Assembly: GCA_008931825.1 (NCBI GenBank)
Contig: QXVZ01021357.1
Coordinates: 1 to 64,000 of the forward strand
Length of the DNA: 64,000 nucleotides
DNA from: Phallusia fumigata
Lineage: Eukaryota; Chordata; Ascidiacea; Phlebobranchia; Ascidiidae
Direction of reading: 5' to 3'
Position numbers and translations under genes: made by a program. The stretch's first letter is position 1. Each line of letters starts with the position of its first letter. This document shows positions 11,901 through 23,662 of the stretch, one piece after another. A model generated the notes under the pieces. It was not told the DNA's origin, ran no database searches, and worked only from the letters and a program-made list of their open reading frames with translations.

Positions 11901-14900
11901 ACACAAGAGTAAACAAAGGCCAATTGGCAGGTAAACAGTGGCTTGTGGCTTTTCTGTCACCTACTGTTATTGGCCAGTAAGTGCAAACAAAATTCATTAA
12001 CCAACAATGGCCCATAACTCAATGTTATTGTAACATCAAAGCTTAAAAACTGCTTCAAAGGAATATTTGTTCTTTTAACTTCAGTTTGATACACTCTTTT
12101 TAAATTCTACTTCAGGTTAAGCCAAAAGTTGTTATTTGACAATGAAAAATATGAAATATTGTGAAATAATATAACCTATTTTTTTAATTGTTTTGAAATC
12201 AGGTTTTAAAAAGCAATTGTACATCTTTAAGTTAAATGTGCAATTGGAAAGTGTAAGACTTTAATTTATTGCCTTTTTAACGGTCCAAAATTACTCACTT
12301 CTCTGCGTCTGTTTATCCAAAGTCAACAAAGTCTCGCTGTATAGTGTTTGAACAGTCTTTCGTACCAAACAAAGAAGTTTCCCGATTGCGTCAAATGACA
12401 CAAAACATTTTGAAACCAGTGATGTTACTCCCAGTTTAATATTCAATGGTTTATGTGTTATTGAAAATCATTGACGTAGGACATGTTATGACACTACAGT
12501 CATGCCCAAAGAATTCACCCACGATGTATTGCAAACTGATTGAATTTGTTGATGTATTTTATTGTCCTTACATTAAACAATTACAGCATCCCATCTTTTT
12601 TTAACTTTTCTGATATGTGAGACGAATCTTTTGCCAGACACTTCAAATAATTTAGATCAGAATTAAATACAATTAACAAAATAAAAAGTTTAATGCCTAT
12701 GTGTTTCTGCATTACCTGAATGTAAATTTTGTTAATTACTTTGATAGGATCAATAGAGTTTGATGTGGATGTGAGAAAAAGAGTCTCAGCTCCTGATTTA
12801 TCTTTAGGTAAATGAGAATATATACACTATTTAAGTTCATCGTACAATACAGCAATTTTATACCATACATTGATCTGTAACTTTTTTTTGTCAACTTCAG
12901 TAAATCATTAAATTGATATTATTGGGCAAAACGAAAATTCATGATACCTATATGCAAACTAAAAGCAAACAATACCCTGTNAATCTCTGGTTTGTTCATG
13001 CCCAAAAAATTGAAAAAAGCAATTAATTTAACGAACACCATTTAAAAAAACAGCAATGACCTATCAGTGTATTTAGGAAAACATATTTTGTTGTTTGAAG
13101 CTTTGTACATATGTTTACAACCCTTTTTAGTCAGAAAAGTTTGAAAACCCACCAAGCAATTATTTCCAACTTATCATGTCACAAAGTGATTGATCTGACG
13201 GTGTAACCCTGTTTACTACGTCTAAGCCTTTCTTGATCAGACACAAGAGTAAACAAAGGCCAATTGGCAGGTAAACAGTGGCTTGTGGCTTTTCTGTCAC
13301 CTACTGTTATGGGCCAGTAAATGCAAACAAAATTCATTAACCAACAATGGCCCATAACTCAATGTTATTGTAACATCAAAGCTTAAAAACTGCTTCAAAG
13401 GAATATTTGTTCATTTAACTTCAGTTTGATACACTTTTTTTAAATTCTATTTCAGGTTAAGCCAAAGGTCGTTATTTGACAATGAAAAATATGAAATATT
13501 GTGAAATAATAGAACCTATTTTATCAAATCATTTTAAAATCAAGTTTTAAAAAGCAATTCTACATCTTTAAGTTAAATGTGCAATTGGAAAGTGTAAGAC
13601 CTTAATTTATTGCCTTTTTAACGGTCCAAAATTACTCACTTCTCTGCGTCTGTTTATCCAAAGTCAACAAAGTCTCGCTGTATAGTGTTTGAACAGTCTT
13701 TCGTACCAAACAAAGAAGTTTCCCGATTGCGTCAAATGACACAAAACATTTTGAAACCAGTGATGTTACTCCCAGTTTAATATTCAATGGTTTATGTGTT
13801 ATTGAAAATCATTGACGTAGGACATGTTATGACACTACAGTCATGCCCAAAGAATTCACCCACGATGTATTGCAAACTGATTGAATTTGTTGATGTATTT
13901 TATTGTCCTTACATTAAACAATTACAGCATCCCATCTTTTTTTAACTTTTCTGATATGTGAGACGAATCTTTTGCCAGACACTTCAAATAATTTAGATCA
14001 GAATTAAATACAATTAACAAAATAAAAAGTTTAATGCCTATGTGTTTCTGCATTACCTGAATGTAAATTTTGTTAATTACTTTGATAGGATCAATAGAGT
14101 TTGATGTGGATGTGAGAAAAAGAGTCTCAGCTCCTGATTTATCTTTAGGTAAATGAGAATATATACACTATTTAAGTTCATCGTACAATACAGCAATTTT
14201 ATACCATACATTGATCTGTAACTTTTTTTTGTCAACTTCAGTAAATCATTAAATTGATATTATTGGGTAAAACGAAAATTCATGATACCTATATGCAAAC
14301 TAAAAGCAAACAATACCCTGTTGCTTTGGGTGATAATGCTATGTAACAGTACCATATTAAATTCTACAACCTTTTTGTTAGACTTTTATTAGGGGGGGAT
14401 AAGTTTTTTTACAGATGTTTCTGATTGACTTGACCTTTCGTTTACATGTTGTTAACTATAAACACATTTGGCAGAGAATGGAAGTAATTCAACTCGTACT
14501 ACACCGAAAAGTGCACCAGGGTTTGAAGCTGTAGCTCATCTACGCAAGGAGTGTGACAAGTTAAGACATGAACTTCACAGATCACAGAAAACTGTAGATA
14601 AACTAAGACAAAGAGAAAAAGAACTAGTAGGACGGTAAGATATATGTGACTTTTGTTGTGTTGAAGAAAAAAAGGCAATGGGTTGGACAACTTTTGTAAG
14701 AACTTTTGTTGCTGTGGTGGCTCTGACTGCATAAAGTTGTGATGCCTTGCTGCCCTAGTGCAGTGGTTCTTAAACTGGGGGGCATAAAGGATTTGCAGGA
14801 GTCCGTGAAATTTTGTATCTGAAGACAGGGAACAAACTCAACTGTAAACCGACCTATGACATGCATTGTCTACTACAAACCCACAAATTAAATGCCTTAA

Positions 14901-16769
14901 AAAAAACAGCTACATCCTTCTTATTGACTTTACTTCAACCCAGCGGAACCTTTGGGTTGAGACAAATGAGAGTCACCAACTTGTAACTATTTCAGGCATT
15001 GTTCTGCTCCCAGAGAACAAGTATAAAACAAACAAACAACAAACACTTCTGTATTTTTCAAAACTTTGCTGCTAGTCTTTTCTCCTTGTTACCTCTGACG
15101 TAATAGACATACCTATTTCAGTTTAAAAAACTATAATCCACCAAACATTGCGTCATAGACAGGGCAAGCAAACACTAGGTCCAAGACACCAACTGCTGCA
15201 TGAGAACAAGATTTATTGCTAAGTAAACATGGAAGACTTTGAGTATTAAGCACATTGTCTTGCTTTGCCATAACGTGTAGAATGTTTCTCATGGACAGCA
15301 AAGTAAAACACTTGCCCACCTAAAATTCAGAACAACAATAAAAACACATTACGAAATTTGTTGTTTTAATTCAAATATGTTTATTTTTACAGGTTATCCA
15401 GACAAGCCCAGAGATCCTTTGATGGTGGTAGTGGAGATAGTTTTGAGGATATCAGCAATGGCCACAGCAGACCAAGTGAACTTGCACTGAACTACAGGAG
15501 TTTGTACAGTGATGGGAGATTACAAGCTCTGGATGCCCTTGATGCATCATGGAACAGTGGAGAAAATGACAGTGTGAAATCAAAACTTCTTTTCTCTGTT
15601 ATGGTGGTAAGATTTATGCAAAATTGTAAAAAAGTTTGTGTTACATACAAAAAGTTCCATTCCATTTGAATTTTTAACATACTCAACCCACGAAACATGC
15701 ATTCGAGTCCTAGCTCCCAACCGAAGTTTTTACACAAAAGTATTTTGTCAAATCTTAACTGTTCTTCAAAAAAGTCTCTAAATGACAAGTTAGTCGCATC
15801 ATAAAACAACAAGTTAGCAACACTTATTTCATTCCTAAAATCCGGCATCCCATAAAGTTATGGGCGGTGGTACCTCCCCGGGCAGTCTGTTAGCCAGACT
15901 TACCACCTGAAATTACCTTTAATCTAAATCAGATTTATTGACTGTAACAACTGTAAGTTTTATTAAGTGTTACAACTGTACAAGCATTTGATAAGTTAAA
16001 AAGGTATTATCTTATAACGCTTATTTATTTGATTGTGTGGTTTTATTTTCATAGAATGTATAACACAAACAAGAAAAACCACTATTTTTGCAGTTAAGCT
16101 TTAGATCAGCTTCAGACACTTTGGACAAGATCCGCATTGAGCTGCGAGAGATTATGTGTGCTTCCCATGTGCTAAAAGATCCCAAGAAAGAATTTGTTGT
16201 CACGGAAGTGGAGAACACCTTCAATGTATTTCTTAGGAAAACAACACAAAGCTATGACTTGTCAGATAATGTGAAGGTACATAATGTGAAGAAATAGTAT
16301 CCCTTAGTGTTTTGCATTTGATGCCACCGTAACAAAGGTACCAACCTGTCCAGATTCCAATTTCCTGAATATGTAAATTTGTCATTACCATGCAAATTTA
16401 ATGTAGCTCTTAATGTAATGCATTATAGTCATTTACCAACTAAGTTGGTTACCGATTTGTTTCTCATCTACATTGCAGGGTGTTTTGGATCAAATTTGCC
16501 AAGCGTTGTATGACCGCCCTGGTCTATCGCAGTCCAAGGAGTTCCAGGCCTACATCAAAGAATGTGTACAGCTCTCCTGGTCAATTGTCGTGCAAATTCC
16601 TGCTCTTACATTGGAATACGATGCCACAGTGTTTGATGAAGCAAAACACGAAAGGTTTCACACCTCGGACAGGGCTTCTGACCAAATTGTGTCTTATTTG
16701 TGGCCCTCGCTATTGGAAAAACAGTCTGGAAGATGTGTAGCAAAGGGCATTGTGATCACTGGAGTTTGA
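5988..16769 (+). CDS. SPATA18-like: MIEAP (mitochondria-eating protein, SPATA18-like) domain protein
   Basis: Twelve exons in consistent phase give about 729 residues once the duplicated blocks are ignored: 5988-6124, 6262-6351 continuing at 6743-6881, 6952-7098, 7173-7580, 7703-7792, 7866-8009, 8217-8343, a 60-nt exon (14089-14148, also at 12748-12807), 14475-14634, 15393-15606, 16094-16276 and 16479-16769. The C-terminus has the MIEAP pattern: a SAS-D-LDKIRIELRE segment and a terminal block reading LTLEYDATVFDE, then VSYLWPSLLE and GIVITGV. This aligns with the end of human SPATA18 (AYGADGEVFND, YHVWPALMEN). A short coiled coil precedes it (KECDKLRHELHRSQKTVDKL). The N-terminal half (DPGYALRKIALHYEKNENKE onward) is helical and unassigned. 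Mammalian MIEAP acts at mitochondria in quality control and cardiolipin handling; the role here is inferred. AATAAA lies at 17015. Confidence 0.75.
6353..6679. repeat. Misplaced duplicate of the block at about 8138-8464
   Basis: This block, bounded by an N at 6352 and another at 6680, is almost identical to about 8138-8464 and carries an extra copy of the exon at 8217-8343. After the second N, the sequence restarts with the same 62 bases that precede the first N (6290-6351 equals 6681-6742). It splits a coding exon and is best read as an assembly insertion of allelic sequence. Confidence 0.85.
8465..11126. other. Large intron of the MIEAP-like gene, left part
   Basis: About 2.7 kb of intronic sequence with no recognisable coding exon, RNA or transposon. 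Open frames here (for example 9186-9482) lack splice support and family resemblance. Confidence 0.5.
11127..14322. repeat. Intronic segment present in two diverged copies (haplotype duplication)
   Basis: Bases 11127-11675 recur as 12982-13530. Bases 11677-12980 are a slightly diverged copy (small substitutions and indels, roughly a few percent) of 13014-14322. Ns sit exactly at the junctions 11676 and 12981. Both long copies contain the same 60-nt coding exon (12748-12807 and 14089-14148). The true locus probably has one copy. Confidence 0.85.
14761..14790 (+). mobile_element. hAT-like transposon terminus (remnant)
   Basis: The sequence begins CAGTGGTTCTTAAACTGGGG, the typical terminal inverted repeat of non-autonomous hAT elements. 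It lies in an intron. No matching right end was found within the next 600 bp, so only a fragment can be claimed. Confidence 0.35.
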
Positions 16770-17757
16770 CCTGCTTGTGGGTGTCACTGCAGTGTCTATG
16801 GCAACTTGCAATAAAAGTGAGATTAATGCTACAGTTGGGTATGGGAATCAGAAGGACTGACTTTGTACCAATGGTTTTTATCATGGCTTGACACTACCTT
16901 GTGAAGAAATTCGAAGTAACAAAACTATTTTGAGTTTCCATGACCCTTTTTAATTTTTATAACATTCTCTTGTAATTTTTTCCAATTTTAGTTCACCTTT
17001 CAAATTGTATTGTGAATAAATTCATTAATTAACTGCAACTAAAAACTGTCAATAAGACTGTAATGAGATTATTTATGATTTCCATGACAGGTCCTTTGTT
17101 CATCCTAATTAAGAAAGTTTGCAACAATTTTGCTATTTTTTACTTGCATTTGTGCAGCATCACAATGTAATAATGTTTACTGATTATGTGTGTCATATGT
17201 TTGTAGCTAGATGGAGGGGCCCCTTGCAAACTCAGCATTGCCAAACGTAAGAACAACCTTTTGTTGAAATCTTTCATTAAATTTGCTTGTAAAAATTTTG
17301 CATTGTGTGATTTCCTTTTAATGACAATGTATGTTTTGTTATTGATGAAAACTGTACTTTGCTGTTGTATTAAGTTGCTTGTGATTTTTTTACACTATTT
17401 ACTTGCACTGAATTTGTTTGTTACCACAAAACATCACAAGTTCAACTTGTTCTGACATCGAAAGGACACATGTAATTTTATACACACTGTGCCTTTTTTA
17501 GCTTTTTTAAAGTGGAAAAGCAAATTTGAAAAGCACATCTTCAACTCAAATACCATAAACAAACCAAAAAACAAAGTTTATCTGAAACAAAACAGAAGCA
17601 AATTTGCCCTTGTATAATATTTCAAGACCTTGTTGTAAGCGGTCATGAAACTACAAAATAAATACCTCCCCAAATGCACAAACCATGGCTTATTGTAATT
17701 ATACAATCAGATTTTGTACTTCTTTATTTTTGTACTTTTGCTCACTGTTGCACTCAT
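16770..17757. other. 3' UTR of the MIEAP-like gene and intergenic sequence
   Basis: AATAAA occurs at 17015-17020, about 250 nt after the stop codon at 16767-16769. The rest is AT-rich with no supported gene. Confidence 0.5.
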
Positions 17758-19190
17758 TTCATTAAATCACTGTAATTCATTGTGGCGATCTCATGTACTT
17801 TTTACAGCTTCCATTCGATATAGTTCGCTTGTAAATATAAGATGTTGGTATATGTCGGAAGTATTTGTTTTGGTATGGGGCAACGGACATGAACTCAAGA
17901 GCAATAAAACCTGTAAAAAAATCAAGAACTGCCAGGGTTAGGAATGCAGTTATCCACATCAATGCACACACAGAATATTCTGAACTTGGATTTGAATCCA
18001 CAGCAGCCTATTAATTAATATACTTTGCTGACTACACAGGAGTATTGTAAATGCAGCCCATTCCCACCACCAACAAAGCTACTTACCACAGCATTTAGGG
18101 CAACACTGCAAAAGAAATCAGCCACAAATGCATGTTAAATTGTATTAAACTCAAAAAATGTTGGGCTGTTCGAACTAATGGTTCAAAGATTGAGCCATGT
18201 AGTTTCTTTTGCCAAACAAACATGTCAACCAGTTATGGAAGCATTTTGCAATTGTAGGTTGGGTGATACTTGTCAATGCAAAAGATGGCAGCTGAGGGAC
18301 CGATGTTGTCAACCAAACATAGACATTAGCGTCAACCTCACATGGTAGTCCTGAAATGACCGCAGGTTAACCATCCCAAACAACACTTGTAGAATGTTCA
18401 TCAGGCACATCCAGCTCTGGAAAGAGAATACAAGAATCTTTGTTTAGGGACTTGAGCAGTCATACTTACCAACACACTTGACAACATCATTGTGCTCCAC
18501 CTCTACAGAGATTAATTCACCACTGCAAAATGCAGACTCATACAAAGTTTTACCACGATATTAATTGCTTCCGAATACAGTTTCTGTCAGTAAAAAAAAC
18601 AAACCAGCTTCAAATGTGATACTCAATATGTATTGACATTAATCTACACAATAAGGTGCTACACTCAATGCAATGATTTTGACAGAGATTGTAAAGTAAA
18701 GTTACTCTCCTTACTTAAGCAGGAAAATAATAGCAGAGAGATTACTTTTCTTAGCATCTTAATAAATAGAAATCACTGGGGGATCGAAAACACACTTGCT
18801 CTGTTCAGCATTGCTGGGCACCAATCAATAAGCAAATCAACCTGCAACTTCGTTAATACACACAAACATAGCACAGTCTGTGATGTTTAGTTTGGGAATT
18901 TCCCGATGGGACAGCTAAAAGTTCCAACTTTTAAATCTTGCCAACAATTATGCATGTATTTTCCCACACAGCAAGAATGATAAAGATATATATAGAGATA
19001 CAGTTTAAAAGCAGAACATAATTATTTGACCAATACATTGATGACTCACTCAGGTTTGCTTGGGTGATATAAGTTGGTATATGAGGTGGAATGACAAAAA
19101 AGAATTGCACAGAATGTAGGGCTGAAAAATATAGCTACTTCGAAAGATTTGATCCAATTTTTCTGGTTTTTATCCGACATTACATAAGCA
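17758..19190 (-). CDS. Possible small multi-exon gene, perhaps a multi-pass membrane protein
   Basis: Several short minus-strand segments look coding and have good splice sites. Near 18,520-18,465 one reads GELISVEVEHNDVV and is followed by a consensus donor. Near 18,410-18,335 another, starting after TTCCAG, reads SWMCLMNILQVLFGM and has a GTGAGG donor after QDYH. A hydrophobic block near 17,980-17,890 reads CALMWITAFLTLAVLDFF and continues to a stop at about 17,777. A candidate start (MSDKNQKNWIKSFE) lies at 19,190. The pieces cannot all be joined in one phase. The hydrophobic blocks recall small four-helix proteins, but no family is assigned. It lies just downstream of clathrin light chain on the same strand and could partly be that gene's 3' UTR. 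Confidence 0.25.
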
Positions 19191-19605
19191 CTACATGACA
19201 CAAAAAACTAAGGACCCAGTTTTTAGTTCATACTATATGGCCGACTGTATGTTTACACACATAAGAAAACATATATTGTAGCTACAACATATTTGCAAAC
19301 AAGTTGTTGCCTGATGGCAACTTTTAAGTCCAATGAATTAAAAATAGCAGGTGTAAAAATTTCTGGACTCAAGGCAAACTTGCATTTTTACATGTGTGTA
19401 AATATACCATAAAAGACCACCTACCCACAAACAAAGACAAATTTGACTGAAATGAACAAACAAACAAGGTATATATGTTGGAGAAAGAGCACATTTCAGA
19501 AGAAATCATTTTTAAATTACTGTGTGCCAAAGCATTTGAAGCTTTGCTAGTGAAAACTTCACTAAAAAGCAGGGTTTTTTGTGATCTCCAAAGCAGAAGT
19601 TAACA

Positions 19606-22516
19606 TCAATTGTCAGAAGCTTCCGGCACCGTTACAGGCCGGGGATTTTGTTTGAGATGCAGCAGAGATGAACGCATGCGAGATACGTCTTTGTTTCCTT
19701 TGGCCACTTTAGGGTTGAAATCGCAGAGTTTCGACACTCGCTCCCATTCAGATCCTGGATTGGCCTGGTCACGCTCCTTGACAAATTGTTCCTCAGCTTT
19801 TCTGCATAAAATATTATTTTTGCAAAGCAAATGTACAACTTCAGAAAATATCTCAATTTTAAGTGTTCCACATTCCACAGATTGTTTTAGGTTTTTATGG
19901 GCGCAATTGACAAGCAGTCATACATGCAAGCAATTACTGTCAAAGAATTGATGCATCACACCAATTGCATAGTTATGGAATGTTACAACACAGTTGTAAA
20001 ACTTTTCAATGTGCAACTCTATAATACACAAGCCATGCAAATTGTGAACAGAGCCATGCAACAGAGACAATCTGGTCAAATCATGTTAGGACATAAAAAT
20101 CTATTGATTTTCCAACAAACCAGTAAAGTAATAAAGAGCAGTATTGTTTAAGGTATTAACACACAAAAATCAATAAAGCCTTACAACTACAGCAGGCCAA
20201 TCACAATAGAACTTAATTAAATGGTTTGTGCTAGGTATAGATCTTTGGGAAAGTTTCAGGAAAAATATGACTACATCAAATAACTAAATCCTATTGTGCT
20301 AAGTGTGCAAACAGTTTGCGCACCTCTTATGTGCATGTACAGAATAAATGATTGACAAATGTTATAGGGCACACCAACCAGAATGTGCCAAAAGCTACAG
20401 AACATGTCTTCTGGATGCATCAAATAGTTTCCCAATATCAACCCAAAGCTATTTGTAAAGTGATTAACAATCTGAATTGTACAATTTTTTTTGAAAACTA
20501 GTGTGGATTTATTAACACCACAATGGCACACTTGCAATCATCCTATTCTAATGCCACAAAACTACTAACCAACATGCATTCTTTACAGATAATAACAATG
20601 TTTTTTAACTTAAGATATATCAGACACTGTTGCAGTATGGTTTAAAAGCATGTTGTACTGCCAATCATAAACTTGGTAATATTTTTTTGAAAAATGTGGT
20701 AAGGTTTTAGCCATCACATGCTGTTTATTTCCACCACAAATTGAAACACTGTTAAAATGTTTGTTTTTTGCAAATTACAACAAAAAGATAACAAGCTAGG
20801 AAAATAAACTACAGCTAAATTCAACCAACACACCACAGCACTTTGAACAGCTACCCCAAAACCAAAAAAACATGAGGCTAGTTTGTTAGACAGCACATAT
20901 GTACATATATATACCTCTCTTTGATGAAAGCTTCATTGGCAATCCTGTACAGATAGGTGGTAAAATATGAAAAATTATAGAAAATAAAAGTTGAAAATCT
21001 TTGTATTATGCATGTATTACAACGCATGAAGGCCCACAAAAATTTTGTATTTCTTAAAACATGCAGTGCCAAAAAATACCTAAAAATAGATATATATGAT
21101 TGGCATAACAAGTGTACATATATATATTTTTTACATATATATGGCTAAATCAAAAACAAAATCATGTTTAAATGCTTCCTTGTAAAATCAAACACAAGCA
21201 ATCACAAAATAAATTGTATGCAAGTTATTGCAAAACTGCTGTAACATAGTTTACCTAACCACAAGAATTAAATTAAAGCCTAAATACATCATAGTTGAAA
21301 TATGTTAAAAAATGAGCAAAACAACATGTTTCTTGCAAGACATAGTTGTTACTTCCAGGTCAAGCAAAACTGGATGGATATCTAATGTTAAACGGTTGGT
21401 TAGATGGAGTTCACTAAATGCAAAGGCAAAAGCAGCATTCATAAAGTATGAAAATCAAACCTATTGCTTTCTTTTGTCTTTTCCAGCTGTTCAAGTCGGT
21501 TTCTTTCCCATTCTTTAAGTTCTTTTTCTGCTTGGGCAAGCCATTCTTGCTGCCTTTGTTCCGATTCCCGATCTAAGTAAAAAAAAGTCATTGTAAATAT
21601 TTTTAGTGACTGAATAAAACAACTATTTCCTACATGGGTCCCAAAAACAGATTTAAAAAGGGTCATTACAATTAAAAATAAACCTTTTTCTGCCAAAAGT
21701 TTGGTGTTCTCTTCTCTCCACTGACGGATTTTCTCTGGTTCTGAGCGCAGTTGGTCAAGTCTTGCATCAGCAGCAGCAATTGCTGCATAAGCTTGAGATG
21801 GGTCCATTCTCTCTTCTTCACTTTCTTGGCCGAAATCTCCTATACCATTGGTAAGCTGTTGCTCAGTGGTGGCCGGAGCAGAAAAAAAGTCATCTAAAAA
21901 AATTAAAAATCATAACCAACTGAAATATCAAAAAAACAAAAAAGTATTTAATTTATTCAGTAACATTGAAATAAACATGAAAAATCTTTGTAATCACCAT
22001 TTGCAGGTGCACTGTTTCCCATGATATCATCCCCAAATCCATTTACAACAGGCTCAGCAGCTGGTTGCTCATCAAGCACCCCACTTTCCAAACCTGAAGC
22101 AGTACCGCAAATGTTATTAGATTGTTAAACTGGCAAAACAATTAGTCCAACAACAAAAAAAGAGAGTCAACTCAACAGTGCTGGGAGAAATATGTTGACA
22201 GTATGTAAAAAACAACAAGAAAATAGGCAGGTGTGTTTTGCAAATTGGTTTTGGTTCGTAAAACAAATAGATGTTCACAGAAAAGAATGGTTATGTTCAT
22301 GGTTTGCTCTAGAACAACAGGACTAAATCAAAACATTTTGTTACTTTGGATAGTTTGTTATGAACATGCAAAAAATAGATGGTGAAACAATATGAAACCT
22401 GCGATGTCATGTTGCTGTTGTGCTAAAAAAGCAGCTGCTGGGTCTTCTTCTAAGCTCTGCTGTACGGGAGCGGGTTCTGCTTGCTGCGTAAAGTCACCAT
22501 CAAAAAGATCTGCCAT
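19606..22516 (-). CDS. CLTA/CLTB orthologue: Clathrin light chain
   Basis: Six exons give 253 residues with, or 243 without, a cassette: 22516-22399, 22093-21998, 21893-21684, 21572-21461, 20944-20915 (30-nt cassette) and 19801-19606. The N-terminus (MADLFDGDF) is followed by the conserved EEDPAAAFLAQQ segment. That segment is the vertebrate consensus region, which in the family binds Hip1-type proteins. A long heptad-rich middle (EKIRQWREENTKLL to EWERNRLEQLEKTKESNR) matches the heavy-chain binding helix. The end (GSEWERVSKLCDFNPK, then DVSRMRSSLLHLKQ) matches the family C-terminus that contacts the heavy-chain trimerisation region. Light chain regulates clathrin lattice assembly on coated vesicles. 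The only oddity is the cassette exon, described separately. Identification is secure; the gene is single here, so it stands for both vertebrate paralogues. Confidence 0.96.
20915..20944 (-). other. In-frame 30-nt cassette exon of clathrin light chain
   Basis: The exon is bounded by a CTGTACAG acceptor and a GAGAG/GTATATA donor. It is phase 2 on both sides, so skipping leaves the frame intact (SNR-KAEEQF against SNR-IANEAFIKER-KAEEQF). Its peptide IANEAFIKE resembles VADEAFYKQ, the start of the neuron-specific insert of vertebrate light chains, at the same position. Confidence 0.8.
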
Positions 22517-23662
22517 TCTAAAATTATTTATTTACAAAAACTTCCGCAATTGGGAGATTCAAACAATAGAGATCTGGCAAAAAGTTTTTGTAACATAAAT
22601 ACCTGTTGTCTAGAAGACTATTAGGGAGTAAAGATAGATATGGAAACAGGCTTTAAGCAACACAATAGTCTTTGTCCTTCAATCAAAGCAAACAATGAAC
22701 AATCTTTTACAAACAATAAATATAATTATATAACTAACGTGACATAACAAACAAAATTTTGTACATTTTCCTTTGTCGTTAAGTACAGAAATACTCAAAA
22801 GCTATTAGAAAACTAATATCTAGAATTTCTAACAAGACTACGAATTCTCTATCAAAGTTTAGAAAGCAACAAAGTAAAGTGTCAACTCGTCAACAAACCA
22901 CCAACAACTGTTCACAGCCTTTTATTTTTAATTGGGCAAAACAGAAATGGGAAACTAAATGAAAACCCGGTACCTGGCACGAGACTCGGAACAACCAACC
23001 TAAAGTAAATGGAACGTTGCGCTCAATCAAGCGTTAACTGACAAATCGATCTGGAACGCCTATTGAGGTTTGGAGAATTTATCCGGTAGTATCGTATCTA
23101 CGATACTAAATGCTGCAGCCCTCACTCACGATACTGTTTATTATTCATCTCAGTTTGTTTTTGAGATTTTTGTTAACTTAAAAGGCAAAGGGTATTGGCC
23201 CATAGCTACTTAGCTCACTGGCAACTTAAAAACTTTAGTTGCGCAAACATATTCCTAACTTCAAAGTGTTGGATACACTTCAAATTTTATTGATTCAAAA
23301 CTAATCGTTGGCCGTTAGTTTCCTTAAATTCATATCCAAATGCATAATTTTTAAATTCAATATCCAAGTCCATAATTATTTCAGAAAAAAAAAGTTTTGT
23401 TGAGTCATGTTATAGTGACGAAGCATGCGTAACGTCCCGGATGAAAAAAAATCACCGGTCTTTTCAAGGGAAGAGGCAAGGTACTGTAGTACAAATTTTA
23501 AAATTGCGTCGTTTTATCCACATAAATCGTACAAAACAGCCATGTTGAAAACTTGATTCAAAGTAATAAATCAAGTAAAAATGATTAGAAAATGCCCAGG
23601 ATTCTGAAGTGTAATAGCACTGCAGAATATCACAAACTGACTACTATCAACTTTGTGTTAAG
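22517..23662. other. Divergent intergenic region between clathrin light chain and RPL26
   Basis: About 1.1 kb between two head-to-head starts, expected to contain both promoters and untranslated leaders. No repeat or RNA gene was recognised. Confidence 0.5.

Noticed and set aside
18330-18370. A 21-nt intron (GTTAAC to TTTCAG) in the minus-strand exons
   Set aside because: Too short for a spliceosomal intron; an alternative frame reads straight through it without a stop.
19610-19951. Plus-strand 113-codon open frame over the last clathrin light chain exon
   Set aside because: The minus-strand exon matches the conserved clathrin light chain C-terminus; the plus frame is its complement.
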